A stretch of DNA of 64,000 bases, taken from Diphasiastrum complanatum. Its lineage: Eukaryota > Streptophyta > Lycopodiopsida > Lycopodiales > Lycopodiaceae. Each line of letters begins with the position of its first letter. The first letter of the stretch is position 1. The stretch covers positions 63,921,614 through 63,985,613 of the forward strand of contig CM055099.1 of NCBI GenBank assembly GCA_029204225.1, given 5' to 3'. The notes beneath the pieces were generated by a model. It worked only from the letters and a program-made list of their open reading frames with translations. It was not told where the DNA came from and ran no database searches. The position numbers were made by a program, and so were the translations under genes. Below, piece by piece: positions 35,433 through 49,637 of this stretch.

Positions 35433-36890
35433 GTGTCTACCATAGTGGAATATACGAAAACTGCCCAGATGATGCAGCAAAAAATTTATGGCCAAAACAA
35501 ATGGCTAGTGGCACCAGCTCACTGGCCACGTAGTATGAGGCTCAAGATGATGAGGTTGACAGTCTTAGTGGAGCTAGAGGAAATTTCAGCGAGAAAGACA
35601 GAGCAGGGCAATATAAATAACTCTCGACTCCCGACTAAAATCATGTCAGCTTGTGCAAAGGATTATACGATCTCACCTCGAGCCAATTTTCATCTTTCAT
35701 TCCGAAGTATTATTGCTCGTTCTATTGAATCAGTCATCACAGTAGTAGTACGCATTTGCAAGATGGATAGAAATAAGGCAGCTTGTAGAAAGTCATTGCT
35801 TGCCGTCGTTTGTATTACTCAGATTCAGAATGATATTGGATTGGATATTGGAAATGGTATTGAAGGGGAGCTAGGAAACGGTGTCGGGGCTGGGGTTGGA
35901 AGTGGAGTTGGTGTTGGCGTAGGCACAGGACATGGAGGTGGCTCTGGTGCTGGTCAGGGAAGTGGAGCTGGAAGTGGTTTCGGCACTGGTGCGGGTAATG
36001 GAGCTGGTCAAGGTCGTTGAGCTGGAAGTGGATATGGTGCTGGCTCGGGGTCAGCAGGCACTGGGCAATGCAGTGGTTCTGGAAGTGGCTACGGTATTGG
36101 CTCTGGCTCAGGTACCGGAGGTGGTGCAGGGCATGGCAGTGGAGCTGGAAGTGGCTACGGTAGCGGCTCAGGTGCCGGAGATGGTGCTGGGCATGGGAGT
36201 GGAGTTGGAAGTGGCTACGGTAGTGGTTCTGGCTCAGGTGCTGGAAGTGGCTCTCGGGAAGGTTGTGGAGAAGGAAGTGGATATGGTGCTGGCTCTGGGC
36301 ATGGGAGTGGAGCTGGAAGTGGATACGGTAGTGGCAGTGGCTCAGGTGTCGGAGATGGTGCTGGACATGGGAGTGGATCTGGAAGTGGATACGGTAGTGG
36401 CTCTGGCTCAGGTGCCGGAGGTGGTGCTGGGCATGGCAGTGGAGCTGGAAGTGAATACGGAAGTGGTTCTGGCTCAGGTGCTGGAAGTGGGTCTGGGGAG
36501 GTCGTGGAGAAGGAATTGGATAAAGTGCTGGCTCTGGCTCTGGAAGTGGCAGTGGGGAGTGTAATGTAGAAGGTTCTGGTTCTGGGTATGGTAGTGGCTC
36601 AGGTTCTGGATCTGGATACGGGACTGGGAGTGGAGGTAAGGGTGTGGACATGGGAGTGGAGGTAAGGGTGTGGGAATAGGATATGGATCTGGTTCAGGGT
36701 ATGGAAGTGGTTCAGGGAACGGATCAGGAGCAAGTTCCGGCTCAGGAAATGGTAGCGTGAATGCAGAAGGAAATTGAGACACTGCTCCAGGAAATGGATA
36801 TTCAGTAGCAGCAGGTGAACTAAGTATCACCGTTAACGTATCAACTTCCAACTGTAGTTCTCAGCATGACGACGCCAGATGTTTGATTTA
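35433..36890 (+). pseudogene. Glycine/serine-rich repeat protein, broken
   Basis: An N-terminal ~125-residue part with no recognised domain (first ATG near 35469) leads into a repeat of about 22 residues (66 bp) built of GSGAGSGYGSGSGSGAG with GAGH or GDGAGHGSG. The same frame runs from 35820 to about 36490, broken by a TGA at 36018. A frameshift near 36490, a TAA near 36522 and another shift near 36660 follow, then a non-repetitive tail (ELSITVNVSTSNCSSQHDDA) to a stop near 36890. Gly-rich proteins of this kind are often wall or secreted proteins; I see no clear signal peptide. The 278-residue antisense frame is a by-product of the repeat. It starts 12 bases after the 1 kb duplicate, so it may be carried in a repeat. 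Confidence 0.55.
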
Positions 36891-38296
36891 AGAATCAGAA
36901 TGACATACAGTTACTAGCCGCATATTGTACTAGCGGTCCAGAGACTATAGTATTTTGAATAGAGATCGCAATGAGCTTCAATTACCATAATAATCGTGTG
37001 ATTGTATGTCAAACTTTTGTGACAAAGTGACATGACAACATTAGAGTTGTTGGTCAAAAATATTCTATTTTGAAAGCAATTTGGTAACCTATATATGCAA
37101 TATTTTTGAACAATCATCAACATATCTTTGTAAAATAGACATGAATACTAGCATAAGAAGTTCCTACTTTTGCATAATAAGTTCAAACTTCCATTATGCC
37201 AAGTTCACAATAAGGTTTTCTTCCATTATGCTAGGTTCACAACAAGGTTTTCTTTATTGCTTAATTGTAGTACACAAGCAAGAAAAAACCATCTCCAAAC
37301 AATAAACTTATGCTTTGTTTTCCTATAACTTCCATCATGTCATGAAAAGGTGGGACCTTATAGGGAGGAGTATCCATGTCATGTCGCACTAACCCTCTTG
37401 CATGTAAGCATCTTGTGCGAAAATGACAAAGCCCCCGTAAACCAAGCCATTGACAACATTAATTGCCTCACTTGTAATTCCATATATTTAACCATGCATT
37501 TGTGCATGTGTAAAGTTGACATTGTTGGACATGATGATACATTTTATGCATCTCCTATCATAAGCACTTTGTGGAATGGAAATGTATGTGGATTAGTTCA
37601 TCACATGACGAATCATATTGCTATCATAGAATCAGATAACAGGTGTTCAATTTTTTTCTTGTATGTCTCTTTCCATGTACACAATTGAATTCAAAATTTA
37701 AATCTTGAAGTTAATAAAAAAAAAATCTTAACCACTAAAACATATATGTTGCAAAACTTTGTGATTACTTAAATATTGTTCATGACTGAAATGGACACAT
37801 CATACTATATATCCTACTATTGGTATTGATAATCAAAGTAAGTGCATATCAAACGGAAATTGTGTCATGCAACATGCACAAATTGTTTTGGGATTCGTAC
37901 ATCAATTGGAAGCATAACTATGTTGCATATTTCACACAAGTTAAAGCAATTATGCCTCTTAGGTTCCAACATTCATTTATGAATACTTATTTTACATATA
38001 ATTAGCTTAGTTTTACCTCTCTCCTATCATATGCCATTTAGGAGGTTAGAAATTTATACATGAAGACTAAACTATAATGTATACATCACTTAGAATACAT
38101 TAACTTTAATAATTCCTAGCAAAGACACTTTATTATTCAAGACGAAGCTTATCCTTGTACCAATTGCACCATGTGGCAATTTGGGCTTGGGAAACTTTGA
38201 TGAAGCTACTTTAGATGAAGAATGTGATTGAGGAAGAAAATTATCATCAAGAAAAGTTTGGCAACATTAAAAAAGAAGTTGAGCAAGCGATAATAA
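36891..38296. other. AT-rich, no recognised gene
   Basis: A short local repeat (CTTCCATTATGC(C/T)A(A/G)GTTCACAA) occurs twice near 37190-37240. Short frames lack motifs. Confidence 0.4.
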
Positions 38297-38762
38297 CAAA
38301 CAAGACAAACAATGAAAATTATAGAGGATCGAATCGGATTACAAACTTTAGACAATTACTTAGATCTATCTTCTGACTGATAGAATGTCTGGGTAGGTGT
38401 CATAGTAACCATGAAGAGAGTGAAACAGTTAGGTGTCTACGGCAGTCATGTGCTCTTCGAATCTTAGTCGATGGAGCAAGTATCAATAAGAAAAAAGAGA
38501 AATAATCAGAAAGCATTCGACGATACTAAAGCACATAAAGAAAATAGAGAATCTGTATAATGGTGGTTGTGATAACAACGATCAGATCATGAATAATCAT
38601 GTGCCTAAAAATGGTTTATAGTATTGATGCACTATGCCCTATGATCCTACTATGCTGATTACAGATTAAAACAATATCTCTACTTTTTTGAATTGCTCTC
38701 ACTCTCTCTTCAGATCTTCGATTCTGAGGAATAAGATAATCTGATAGAATGGAGTTCATACT
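38297..38762 (+). repeat. Dispersed repeat R, copy 1
   Basis: About 465 bp, matching 46215-46579 plus 47938-48052 in the same orientation (shared ACAATGAAAATTATA, GAAGAGAGTGAAACAGTTAG, GCACTATGCCCTATGATCCT). It serves as the empty-site reference for the solo LTR at 46.6 kb. No coding potential seen. Confidence 0.85.
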
Positions 38763-39256
38763 TGAATTCTAGTTTATGCATCTATTTGATGTCTTTTTCT
38801 TATTCTGATTTATTGTATATATATACAAAGTTACAAGATAAGCTAAAGTGTTTAGAGTAAACTATATAGTAAGCAGATGTGAAACTGGGCTATTACTGTG
38901 TGATAGTGTGTTTGAACAGGGATGTAGTTTGTATTGGTTTAAGCATAGGAAGAGCTCCATTTTGAGTGGAACTATTTGATAGTCGAAAGTGTCGAGGTTG
39001 TCGAGTCGAGTTAACCAGTTGTCTTGTCGAGTCAACATTGATGGTGAGTCATGAGACTCAAACTCAAATATTTTGCTGAGTCGAATTTTGCTCTGCTTTG
39101 AATCGTGTATTTCTATAGACTGTCTCGAATGTGCATGTAAAACTACAAACTTTCTCGAAGAATAGTTCATTTTTGCAAACTATTGTAGGGAGTGGATATT
39201 TAGATTGTACATGAGTACTCAAAAGATGAGTGTAGGCGAATAGGAGTACTCCAACA
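38763..39256 (-). other. LTR of family L1, copy 1
   Basis: On the minus strand it starts TGTTGGAGTACTCC and ends CTAGAATTCA, i.e. TG...CA (494 bp). A TATA-like TATATATA lies near 38816. It matches 53489-53700 plus 54611-54815 on the plus strand. No pol is attached, so it is a solo or truncated LTR; flanking 5-mers (ATACT, CTAAT) do not match. Confidence 0.7.
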
Positions 39257-39296
39257 CTAATTTCTTCCTATTGATTTTGATTTTCATTGAAGCTAT

Positions 39297-39298
<2 letters not shown>

Positions 39299-39368
<70 letters not shown>

Positions 39369-39390
39369 AACACACACACGCACACACGCG

Positions 39391-39421
<31 letters not shown>

Positions 39422-39424
39422 ATG
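39299..39424. repeat. (TC)n then (AC)n with a GCGCGC core
   Basis: About 34 TC units, then AC units interrupted by GCGCGCGCG. It forms the left border of the heptamer block. Confidence 0.95.
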
Positions 39425-41830
<2,406 letters not shown>

Positions 41831-41835
41831 GGCTC

Positions 41836-42037
41836 AATCCGTCGTGACGGGTGGGGCTTCCATGAAAAAAAAATATTTATAGAGGCCCACCCGCCGCAGC
41901 GGGTGGATCCACCAATTTTTTTTTTTCATTTTGGAGGCTCCACCCGCTGCGACGGGTGGCTTCCATAATTTGTTTTTAAAATTAAATTTTTTTATTTTTA
42001 CTTGGACGCTCCACCTGCCGCGGCGGGTGGGGCCTCC

Positions 42038-42122
<85 letters not shown>

Positions 42123-42360
42123 TTTGTAAAACAAGTATCAGACATTATCAAAGTTTCAATTATTTTGTGAGTAATTAACATCTTGAAATTCTCTTGTCCG
42201 TTTTTAAAAATGGATTTTGAGAAAGTCCAAAATTAATTGAGAAAGTGTTTATAAAATGATATATATATATTATATATCTCTCTGTATCTTATTATTTTTA
42301 GATAATGAGAGAGCCCACCCGCCGCGGTGGGTGGGCTCTCTCTTTTATTTTATATTTAAA

Positions 42361-42407
<47 letters not shown>

Positions 42408-42473
42408 TGAATGAAAGAATGAGAGAGCCCTCCCGTCGCGGTGGGTGGGCCCTCCCTTATTTTTTTTTAAATC

Positions 42474-42510
<37 letters not shown>

Positions 42511-42563
42511 GTACATATATATATGTACATATATGCACATATATGTACATATATGTATATATA

Positions 42564-42595
<32 letters not shown>

Positions 42596-43472
42596 AGTTA
42601 TATATATATACTATGTGTGTGTGTTATACTATTATGTATATGTTATATCTATATATCTTGAGAGACTAAAAAACATACTGGCAAAAGTATTTAAGAATTT
42701 ACCTTTAAGCGTTCACTTGTTTAAATTTAAAAAATGAAGTGTGTGAGTTTCCTGAGCTTCCAAAGGGTGGTTCCAAAAGTTTATTCTAAGAAACGAACCT
42801 CGAGGAGAACCTTCTTTTGTTTCGATGTCCTTTGTCCAGGTCATCAATCCATGTGAAAACATTATGTTTTGCCTCCTTAGTGTTACAACTCAAGAATTTG
42901 TTTTTATACTTTTCTCTGTTTTAACTTATTCCTCGTGTTACAGCTCATCAATCCTAGTGACAAAGATTGATTTTGTATTTTGTCTTTTCCATATCATCTA
43001 TCCGTTTTCAATCTTCAATTCAGTTTATGCTTCGTTTTCTACCAAGTCATCAATCCAAAAGCTTATTACGATGCATATATCTTGGATTGATGACATGGCA
43101 AGTCTTTATATATACATTTCTTATTTTGCTCTATTTATGTTTTTAGGTTGTGGTAGTTATCTCTGAATCTTTCTCAACTAACTTAGCCTATGGCGGGAAT
43201 GGAATCTTGTTTGAGTAGGGGGCTACCAAAAAAACCAAAAACCATATATGAGATGTAACGGCAACATGTGGCAAGAATGTATAGTCCCATAATATACTGA
43301 GGGTTTTTAACACAACCCATGGCTATATGATAACCCTCTCACCTACCAACAAAATTACATTTCTTTGAATTATCTTGCAACTTCCTTGAATCTTGCAACT
43401 TCTTTCTAAAATCTTGAATTTTCAAATTTTTGACAAATGGTAAAAAAATTTATACTTTTTTAGCTTTTGTAG

Positions 43473-43536
<64 letters not shown>

Positions 43537-43640
43537 CCAGCCCCCTCTTTTTTATAAAAAAAACTTGGCCCACCCGCCGCGGCCGGTAGACTCTCTCTTC
43601 TTTTTTGTTTTTAACTTAAATTATACATATGAATTTTGAA

Positions 43641-43680
<40 letters not shown>

Positions 43681-43786
43681 AGAAATGTAAATGGCCACCT
43701 ACCGCGGCGGGTGGGCTCTCTCCATTTACTATTCTAAAAAACAAAAAAAAATTAAGTGCCTGTCCCTACCCACCTCGGCGGGTGGG
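41836..43786. repeat. Nine GC-rich CCGCGG-centred palindromes in TA-rich DNA
   Basis: The core CCACCCGCCGCGGCGGGTGG and variants occur at about 41836, 41888, 41941, 42011, 42313, 42427, 43568, 43694 and 43766. The best copy (42307-42342) is a 36-base palindrome with only one mismatched pair, flanked outside by GAGAGAG and CTCTCTC. Between them lie (TA)n at 42039-42118, 42361-42405, 42477-42505 and 43645-43677, (GT)n at 42568-42595 and (GA)n at 43474-43534. No coding sequence. Confidence 0.9.
42670..43430. other. Non-coding insert inside the palindrome region
   Basis: Includes three copies of a short motif (TCATCAATCC with nearby TTTTGT, near 42841, 42946, 43047), a loose repeat of about 100 bp. 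The open frame at 42825-43166 covers this repeat and has no motif. Confidence 0.4.
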
Positions 43787-43849
43787 GGAGAGGGAGAAAT
43801 AAAAACAAAAGCAACTATCTTTTAATTAAAAACAAAAGTAGCTATTATA

Positions 43850-46200
43850 CTGTTTTATTTTCGACCTATGTTGCTAATGCTTCTTTGACTCTTTGTAGAC
43901 ATGCTGCTGAAGAGACTGTTCTCAGGTCCGTTGATGGCGCCATGCCGACTTTCTTGGCCAGAGCATAGAAAGTGGTGCAGAAGCCCAATTCCAACAGGCT
44001 GCACATAAAGGCTTGTGTCCATTGGCGAGCCCAGCTTTTCCATGGACGATGTTGTTGTTCACAGCATTTTGATGCCAGATGTTATGATAGTTGACAGATC
44101 TTGGCCCGTACCGGAGGTGGAATGGAACGACATGTAGTCCTATCCTGCGAGGATACTGCACACTTCACCGAAGCGCCACAAATTTATGACTCGACTGGTG
44201 CTCTGCTCAACTACGAAGGCAATTTGTTCGGAGGGATAATCGCTCTTTGCAATGTTCATGAATCCCTAAAGGAGAGGGAAGAAGGTGACAAGGTCATGCG
44301 GGAGACTGTGTAAATTGCAACAACAACCACGGTCACTTAGTTTTCGGCGGAACAGAGTAAGTGGAAGATTTGTCGGAAGACGCTGCTGGTATGAAAATTG
44401 TGCTGTACTTAGAGCCATAGGAAGGAGCAACCGCATCACAAATTCACGACAAAAGGGGAGGACGGTTAAAAAGGAAAGTAATTGCGAAAAGCTAATTTAG
44501 ATGAGATTAAAATTGGCCGGAATACAGCTAGGCCAATTGGACGAGCGAGGAAAAGACCCATGGTGTCGAGGGTTAGTCTTTCCGACGTGTGATATTCAAA
44601 CTATGAGGATGTGGTATCTTCCTCTAACAATGAAGAGCTAGAGGAGTTCGAAGGGGACACCAATGTGAATCTTGACGTTTACTCCTCTGATGATATCAGT
44701 TACTTGTGGGGCAGAAAAATGTACAAGGTGGAGTCTAGAAATATCAATCGCGCATCTTTGTTCACAAACCAACGGGCTCTGGATATTTCGTTTGCAGAGA
44801 AATTGTTCCAATCTGTGTGCATGTCCCAAGGCCCAGCACTCTCATCAATAAATGTCATGTTGAGACCAATATCTTTTCAAAAAGGAGATGCTCGTGAGGT
44901 ATTTTTTGATGGCCCTGAGAACTTTATAGCGATGTATCAGAAATTCAAAAAAAACGGATATGGATGAAGCATCAGATACATAAAAAGAGACTTATACAAA
45001 GGAGGTGGACATTGCAGAAGGGTCGAGATTGGATGGCCTGTGCAAAATTAGGTTCTTGGCATTCTACAAGTTCGAAACCATCGATGGTCAACACTTCTAC
45101 TATGCTTTTAATGATATAGCACCTATTGTAGTGAGACAGAACAAGATCACAAGATCTACATATGAGTCCTTGTTTGCATATGTACATGTGTACATTTGTA
45201 TATTCAAAAACACATCTTGTTACATTTTAGAATCTGATAGGTTTAATTTTCAACCTGAGAGCAAGTGAAAGAGGAGTAACTTGGCAGAAATAATGGAACG
45301 CACCCGAGATCTTTGGATCTCATTAGAATGGCCATGATACATCAAAGGGGTGAGGTTGGATCAAGACACCAGCAAACGGATGACCATTTTCTATCAAAGA
45401 TTGCGTGGCATTGTTGGCAGTCAACTCACCAAAGTGATGCAGGGAAGGTTGCCCTTGAAAACATTGTATCAAAAATTTGAGGAGTATACACTGATACTAC
45501 TACAATTAGATGATACTTTCAATAATGTCTTTGAGGTTCTGAAAGGTTATGTGGTTGGGTATCTAACATACGACGAATCGAACTTCGCACTGAAGAAGCC
45601 GAAGACAATTCCAATGACAATTAGATTCTTTAGGTCTCTGCGGTATGTGTCGGATACCATTTGTAATTGGGTCTGTAAAAAATTGTTGCAAGGAGAGTTG
45701 TATTTTGGAAAAACAAAACAAAGAAAAAAATATCAATGAGGGCATGACTTAGATAGTGCGTGAAACGTGTTCTCTTCATGTTGTAAAGTTTTTGATTTTT
45801 TTGGATAATGATTTGCTGGAGCGTGTACAGTACGACAAAGAGGCAATAAATCGCTTGTCAATGGCTGTAGATAAAAAGTTCGCATATGATTGGATTAGAG
45901 TAGCCACAAGTAGTGGTAGAAGTCTATCAACAAAATTGCAAGCTCGCATACCCCAGTAAGTGACCATAGGGCAAAGGACACCCGCATTTGCTCGTATAGG
46001 ACTCCCACCTGGCTCTGATACTAGATTGTTGGCTAGGCGGTGGGGATTGAATCGCAAGAGTAGCCCGCAGGTGCGCACAATGCACCACATCATCTACTAG
46101 ACCTTATTGTTACCACTTGCCGCTACCGAGAAACTCCTTGTTGGGGCACTCGAGAATCTTGCTCAAATGCTAGACTCTAACTCGACAGTCCTTGTAGACT
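43850..46200 (+). pseudogene. Run of decayed, unidentified coding frames
   Basis: Protein-like plus-strand segments follow each other: 43890-43968 (LCRHAAEETVLRSVDGAMPT), about 44040-44115 in another frame (HSILMPDVMIVDRSWPVPEV), 44101-44310 (EAPQIYDSTGALLNYEGNLF), 44480-44967 (NTARPIGRARKRPMVSRVSL; acidic stretch; YLWGRKMYKVESRN), 44990-45739 (IRFLAFYKFETIDGQHFYYA; KTLYQKFEEYTLILLQLDDT) and 45756-46190 (AINRLSMAVDKKFAYDWIRV; IGLPPGSDTRLLARRWGLN). At least eight stops and four frame changes separate them. Composition is balanced and more GC-rich than the surroundings, typical of former coding DNA. No RT, integrase, protease, transposase, helicase or zinc-knuckle motif is visible. I do not recognise it; a captured gene, an unusual transposon or an old viral insertion are all possible. 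Confidence 0.45.
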
Positions 46201-46214
46201 ATAAGAGTTCTTAC

Positions 46215-48052
46215 CAAACAAAGAAAAACAATGAAAATTATACATAATCAAATCGGATTACAAATTTCAGACAATTACTTAGATCTATCTTCTGATTGAT
46301 AGAATGTCTAGGTAGGTGTCTTAGTAACCATGAAGAGAGTGAAACAGTTAGGCGTCTATGACAGTCATGTGCTCTTCCAATCAAATATTCTACGTTAGTC
46401 AATGGAGCAAGTATCAATAAGAAGAAAGAGAAATAATCAGAAAGCATTCGACGGTACTAAAGCACGTAAAGAAAATCGAGAATCTGTATAATGGTAGTTG
46501 TATTAACAACGATCAGATTACGAATAATCATGTGCCCAAAAATGGTTTATAGTATTGATGCACTATGCCCTATGATCCTTGTTGGAGATTAAGCCCACAG
46601 TTGCCTCCTTGGTGAATGACTAATTTCTACTTCATGATTCTTCCTGCATATTTATTGATCATTGATCTAGGGTCAGGTGAAACCAACTTTGGTTCTACGT
46701 ATGCTCATCTGATACCTGCAGGAATCACAAACTTAGACAACCAATTTATTTGAAGAACGTCTACAACGGGCTTTCGGCTGATCTCCAGCAAAGGGTAACC
46801 AATCCTGTCATAATTTCAATGTTCAAATGTTAAGTTTAATAACTTGAAGTCATTGAAGACTTAGCCATCTTCAAGAACTTCCACAAAACTTGCATTTAGA
46901 ACAAGTCTGCACATTACTTTCTCGACAGTCTGCAGAAATACACTATGTTTTCAATAGCTTTGACTTTTTTGCATTTTTCTCGAAATACGAAAATTTGCAT
47001 TGTTCAAAAGTTTAACTGCTTTTAACACACCTTCGGCTCTTTGTGAAAAATGCGAACAGAGAGAAAAAATTCCGAAGGTCATCTATTTTCATGCATTAAA
47101 CTATTTTAAAGACCACCGTCTTTTTGAGGGCACCTTCGACTTCTTGCAAAAAATGCGAAGAGAGAAAAATCCCGAAGGTCGTCTGAAATAAACGAGGAAT
47201 GTTCCAGCGACGTCCTCATCCGCGTCAACGATGCTGAATTATTGACCGTATATATTGTGTAGAGTTATCACAAAAGCCATGTACTTCTACGGCTTTTCTC
47301 ATTAGGTGACAAGCATTCAATGTAATTAATACACGGATAAAATCTATAAATAGATCGTCCAAGCACAGATTAGTGGTTGCTCTATCCATGAGACACATTA
47401 TTTGAGCCTCCCAATTATGCCGTCATTTTTTGTTGTAATTGCTATTTGTATTGTGCTTCAATGTCATATAGCAGTAGCTTGTTTTTATCTGTGTACAACG
47501 TAGATGAATGTTTGTTGTGATTAAATGCACTTTCATTGTTGTTTGATCGCGCTTGTTTACTCAGTCTGATCAGATATAGACGTCTACGACTCCTCAGTTT
47601 TTTATCAGACGATGGCTGTCTTTGGCGCTTGAGGAACTCGCGATATCACACTGCTCTTCAATTTATTTTAGAACTATACTTCACATTGAATCTGATTTCA
47701 GTAGTACCACACACAAACCATCTTTAATCTCTTCGGTGGACTCTACTCTTGTTTTAGAGCATGAATTAATTTTTAAGATCATGTAGAGCAATCATAACAC
47801 TTAAAGTTGTGATTACATTTAGCATAAGCTGTCTATTAGACTATTTTTGCATTTAGCAGCTGATTAGCGAGAGATCTGTTCCTCAATATTTATGCTCTCT
47901 TCTCCGTTCGCGTTCTTCTATCTCCCTTGCCCCATCAATCCTAGTATGTTGATTACAGATTAAAACAATATCTCTACTTCTTTGCTCTCAGTCTCTCTTG
48001 AGATCTTCGATTTGGAGGAATAAGATAATCTGATAGAATGGAGTTCATACTT
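46215..48052 (+). repeat. Dispersed repeat R, copy 2, interrupted
   Basis: Parts 46215-46579 and 47938-48052 together match copy 1 at 38297-38762. The interruption is an LTR with target duplication (46580-47937). Confidence 0.85.
46580..47937 (+). mobile_element. Solo LTR, 1358 bp, with perfect 5 bp target duplication
   Basis: Starts TGTTGGAGATTAAGCC, ends TTGCCCCATCA, flanked by ATCCT on both sides (46575-46579, 47938-47942); copy 1 of repeat R shows the uninterrupted site with a single ATCCT-like ATCCT. A TATA box (TATAAATA, near 47346) lies in the right part. A ~110 bp U3 duplication (CACCTTCGGCTCTTTGTG and CACCTTCGACTTCTTGC, each followed by a GAGAGAAAAA...CCGAAGGTC segment) lies at 47025-47185. 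No internal retrotransposon sequence remains. Confidence 0.85.
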
Positions 48053-48161
48053 CGTTCGTCCTTCGAGTCAAGGGACATTGACTTTCACGAATTGTTCTTC
48101 GTTTGACCTTCACTTCGTATTCATGTTGCCACAAAGTTGCAAGAGTTCACCATTTCTGACA
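48053..48161 (-). other. 3' LTR remnant of copia E
   Basis: On the minus strand the polypurine tract AAGAGGGAG (48162-48170) is followed by TGTCAGAAATGGTGAAC as LTR start. Only about 109 bp remain before repeat R is reached. Confidence 0.5.
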
Positions 48162-49614
48162 CTCCCTCTTGAACCTTGCAGCTTTGCATGTTCAATCCAA
48201 TTATCTTTCTTTGCTTGGCAACGAGTGGCTTGTCGAGCAGTTTCGTGAGTAGATCTGCAATCATGTCTTCTGATTTTATGTACTGGATCTGGAGCTCTCC
48301 TTTCAAGTCTAAATCTCAATTGTGATGGTACTTCAGTGGTATGTGCTTTGTCTTTGAATGGAAGACAGGATCCTGAGATAGATAAATGGAACTCTGAGAG
48401 TCCATCATCATCGTGCATGGCCCTTCTTGTGGTATTCCGATTGCTTCCAGCATCATCTGTAGCCACACTACCTCATTCGCCACCTTTGAAGCTGCGACGT
48501 ATTCAGCTTCGCAAGAGGATTGAGCTACCAAGCTTTGCTTTTTGCATATCCAACTGATTGCAGCTCCGCACGCTATGGTACATCCTCCAGTTATGGACTT
48601 GCTATCATCTTTGCAGCTAGCCCAGCTTGCATCACTATAGTGGTGCAGCTTGAATCCTTTTGTTTCATTTTGAACTCTGTAGATTAATCCCATGTTTTGG
48701 GTACCCTTCAGATACTGTAGGATTTGTTTGGCCATTTGTCAATGTGCCATGCCATGATTGGAAGAGAATGGTAGGGAATATTTGCCATCTTTAGTTCTTC
48801 CTCTTCTGTTTTTGGGCAATCCTGCTTTGCCAACTTGGCTCCAACTATCATTGGTGCGGCCTTTTCTTTGCAATCCATCATGTAATACTGCTTGAGCACC
48901 TTTCTGGCATATTCTGACTGACTCAAGTGCATTTTGCCCTTTGTTTGATCTCTTCTAATCTCCAGCCCGAGGCATTTTGTTGCTTCTCCAAAATCTGTGA
49001 TTTCATAACTTTCAAAAATGTGACTCTTCGTGTCTTTGATCAGCATCAAGGAATTTCCTATCATTAGGGAATCATCCATGAAGATAGTCAATATTACAAA
49101 ATCTTTTCCTACTTCTTTTATATAGAAATTATAGTTCGGTTTTGTAGGATTGAAGTCTAGAGATTTCAGAAGACTATAGAGCTTCTTATACCAAGCTCGT
49201 GATGTATGTTTTAGACCATAGATGCATCTCTACAACTGACAAACATATTGTTGATTGTTGGGGTCTTCAAATCCTTCAGGTTGTTTCATGAAGATTTCCT
49301 CCTCTAGATCTCCGTGGAGAAAGGCTGTTTTCACATCAATCTGGTGAATTTCCAAATTGTGCTATGTGGCGTATGCAAGGAGTAGTCGTATGCTTGTCAT
49401 CTTGACCATCGGCAAATATGTGTCGAAATAATCAACACCATATCTCTGTGTGGAGCCCTTCACGACAAGCCTTGCCTTGTAGCAGCCAATGGTGCCATTT
49501 GATTTCATCTTCTTCTTGTACATCCACTTGTAGTCGACTTTTTTTTTTGTTTTCTGGAAGTGGCTCTAGTGTCCATGTCTTATTTCGTCTCATCGACTCG
49601 ATCTCCTTTGACAT
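48115..49614 (-). pseudogene. Copia E reverse transcriptase and RNase H
   Basis: RT begins near 49560 (DYKWMYKKKMKSNGTIGCYK, ARLVVKG) and continues through IHQIDVKTAFLHGDLEEEIF, IYGLKHTSRAWYKKLYSLL and the catalytic IFMDDSLMIGNSLMLI (FMDD, Met in place of Val), to DFGEATKCLGLEIRRDQTKG. RNase H follows from 48735: LHHYSDASWASCKDDSKSIT, SSCEAEYVAASKVANEVVWL, DSQSSIYLSQDPVFHSKTKH, then LTKLLDKPLVAKQ. Stops and frameshifts near 49430, 49230, 48730 and 48310 make it non-functional. A polypurine tract follows at 48170-48162. Confidence 0.85.
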
Positions 49615-49637
49615 TGCCTGCTTTCAGAATTCTCCCT

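Noticed and set aside
35815-36651. 278-residue minus-strand open frame rich in His, Gln, Leu and Pro
   Set aside because: It is the antisense of the GSGAGSGYG repeat; the 66 bp unit lacks stops in this frame. No domain.
42825-43166. 113-residue open frame with hydrophobic stretches
   Set aside because: It overlaps a loose ~100 bp repeat (TCATCAATCC...), has no motif, and hydrophobicity follows from the TTT/TTC-rich composition.
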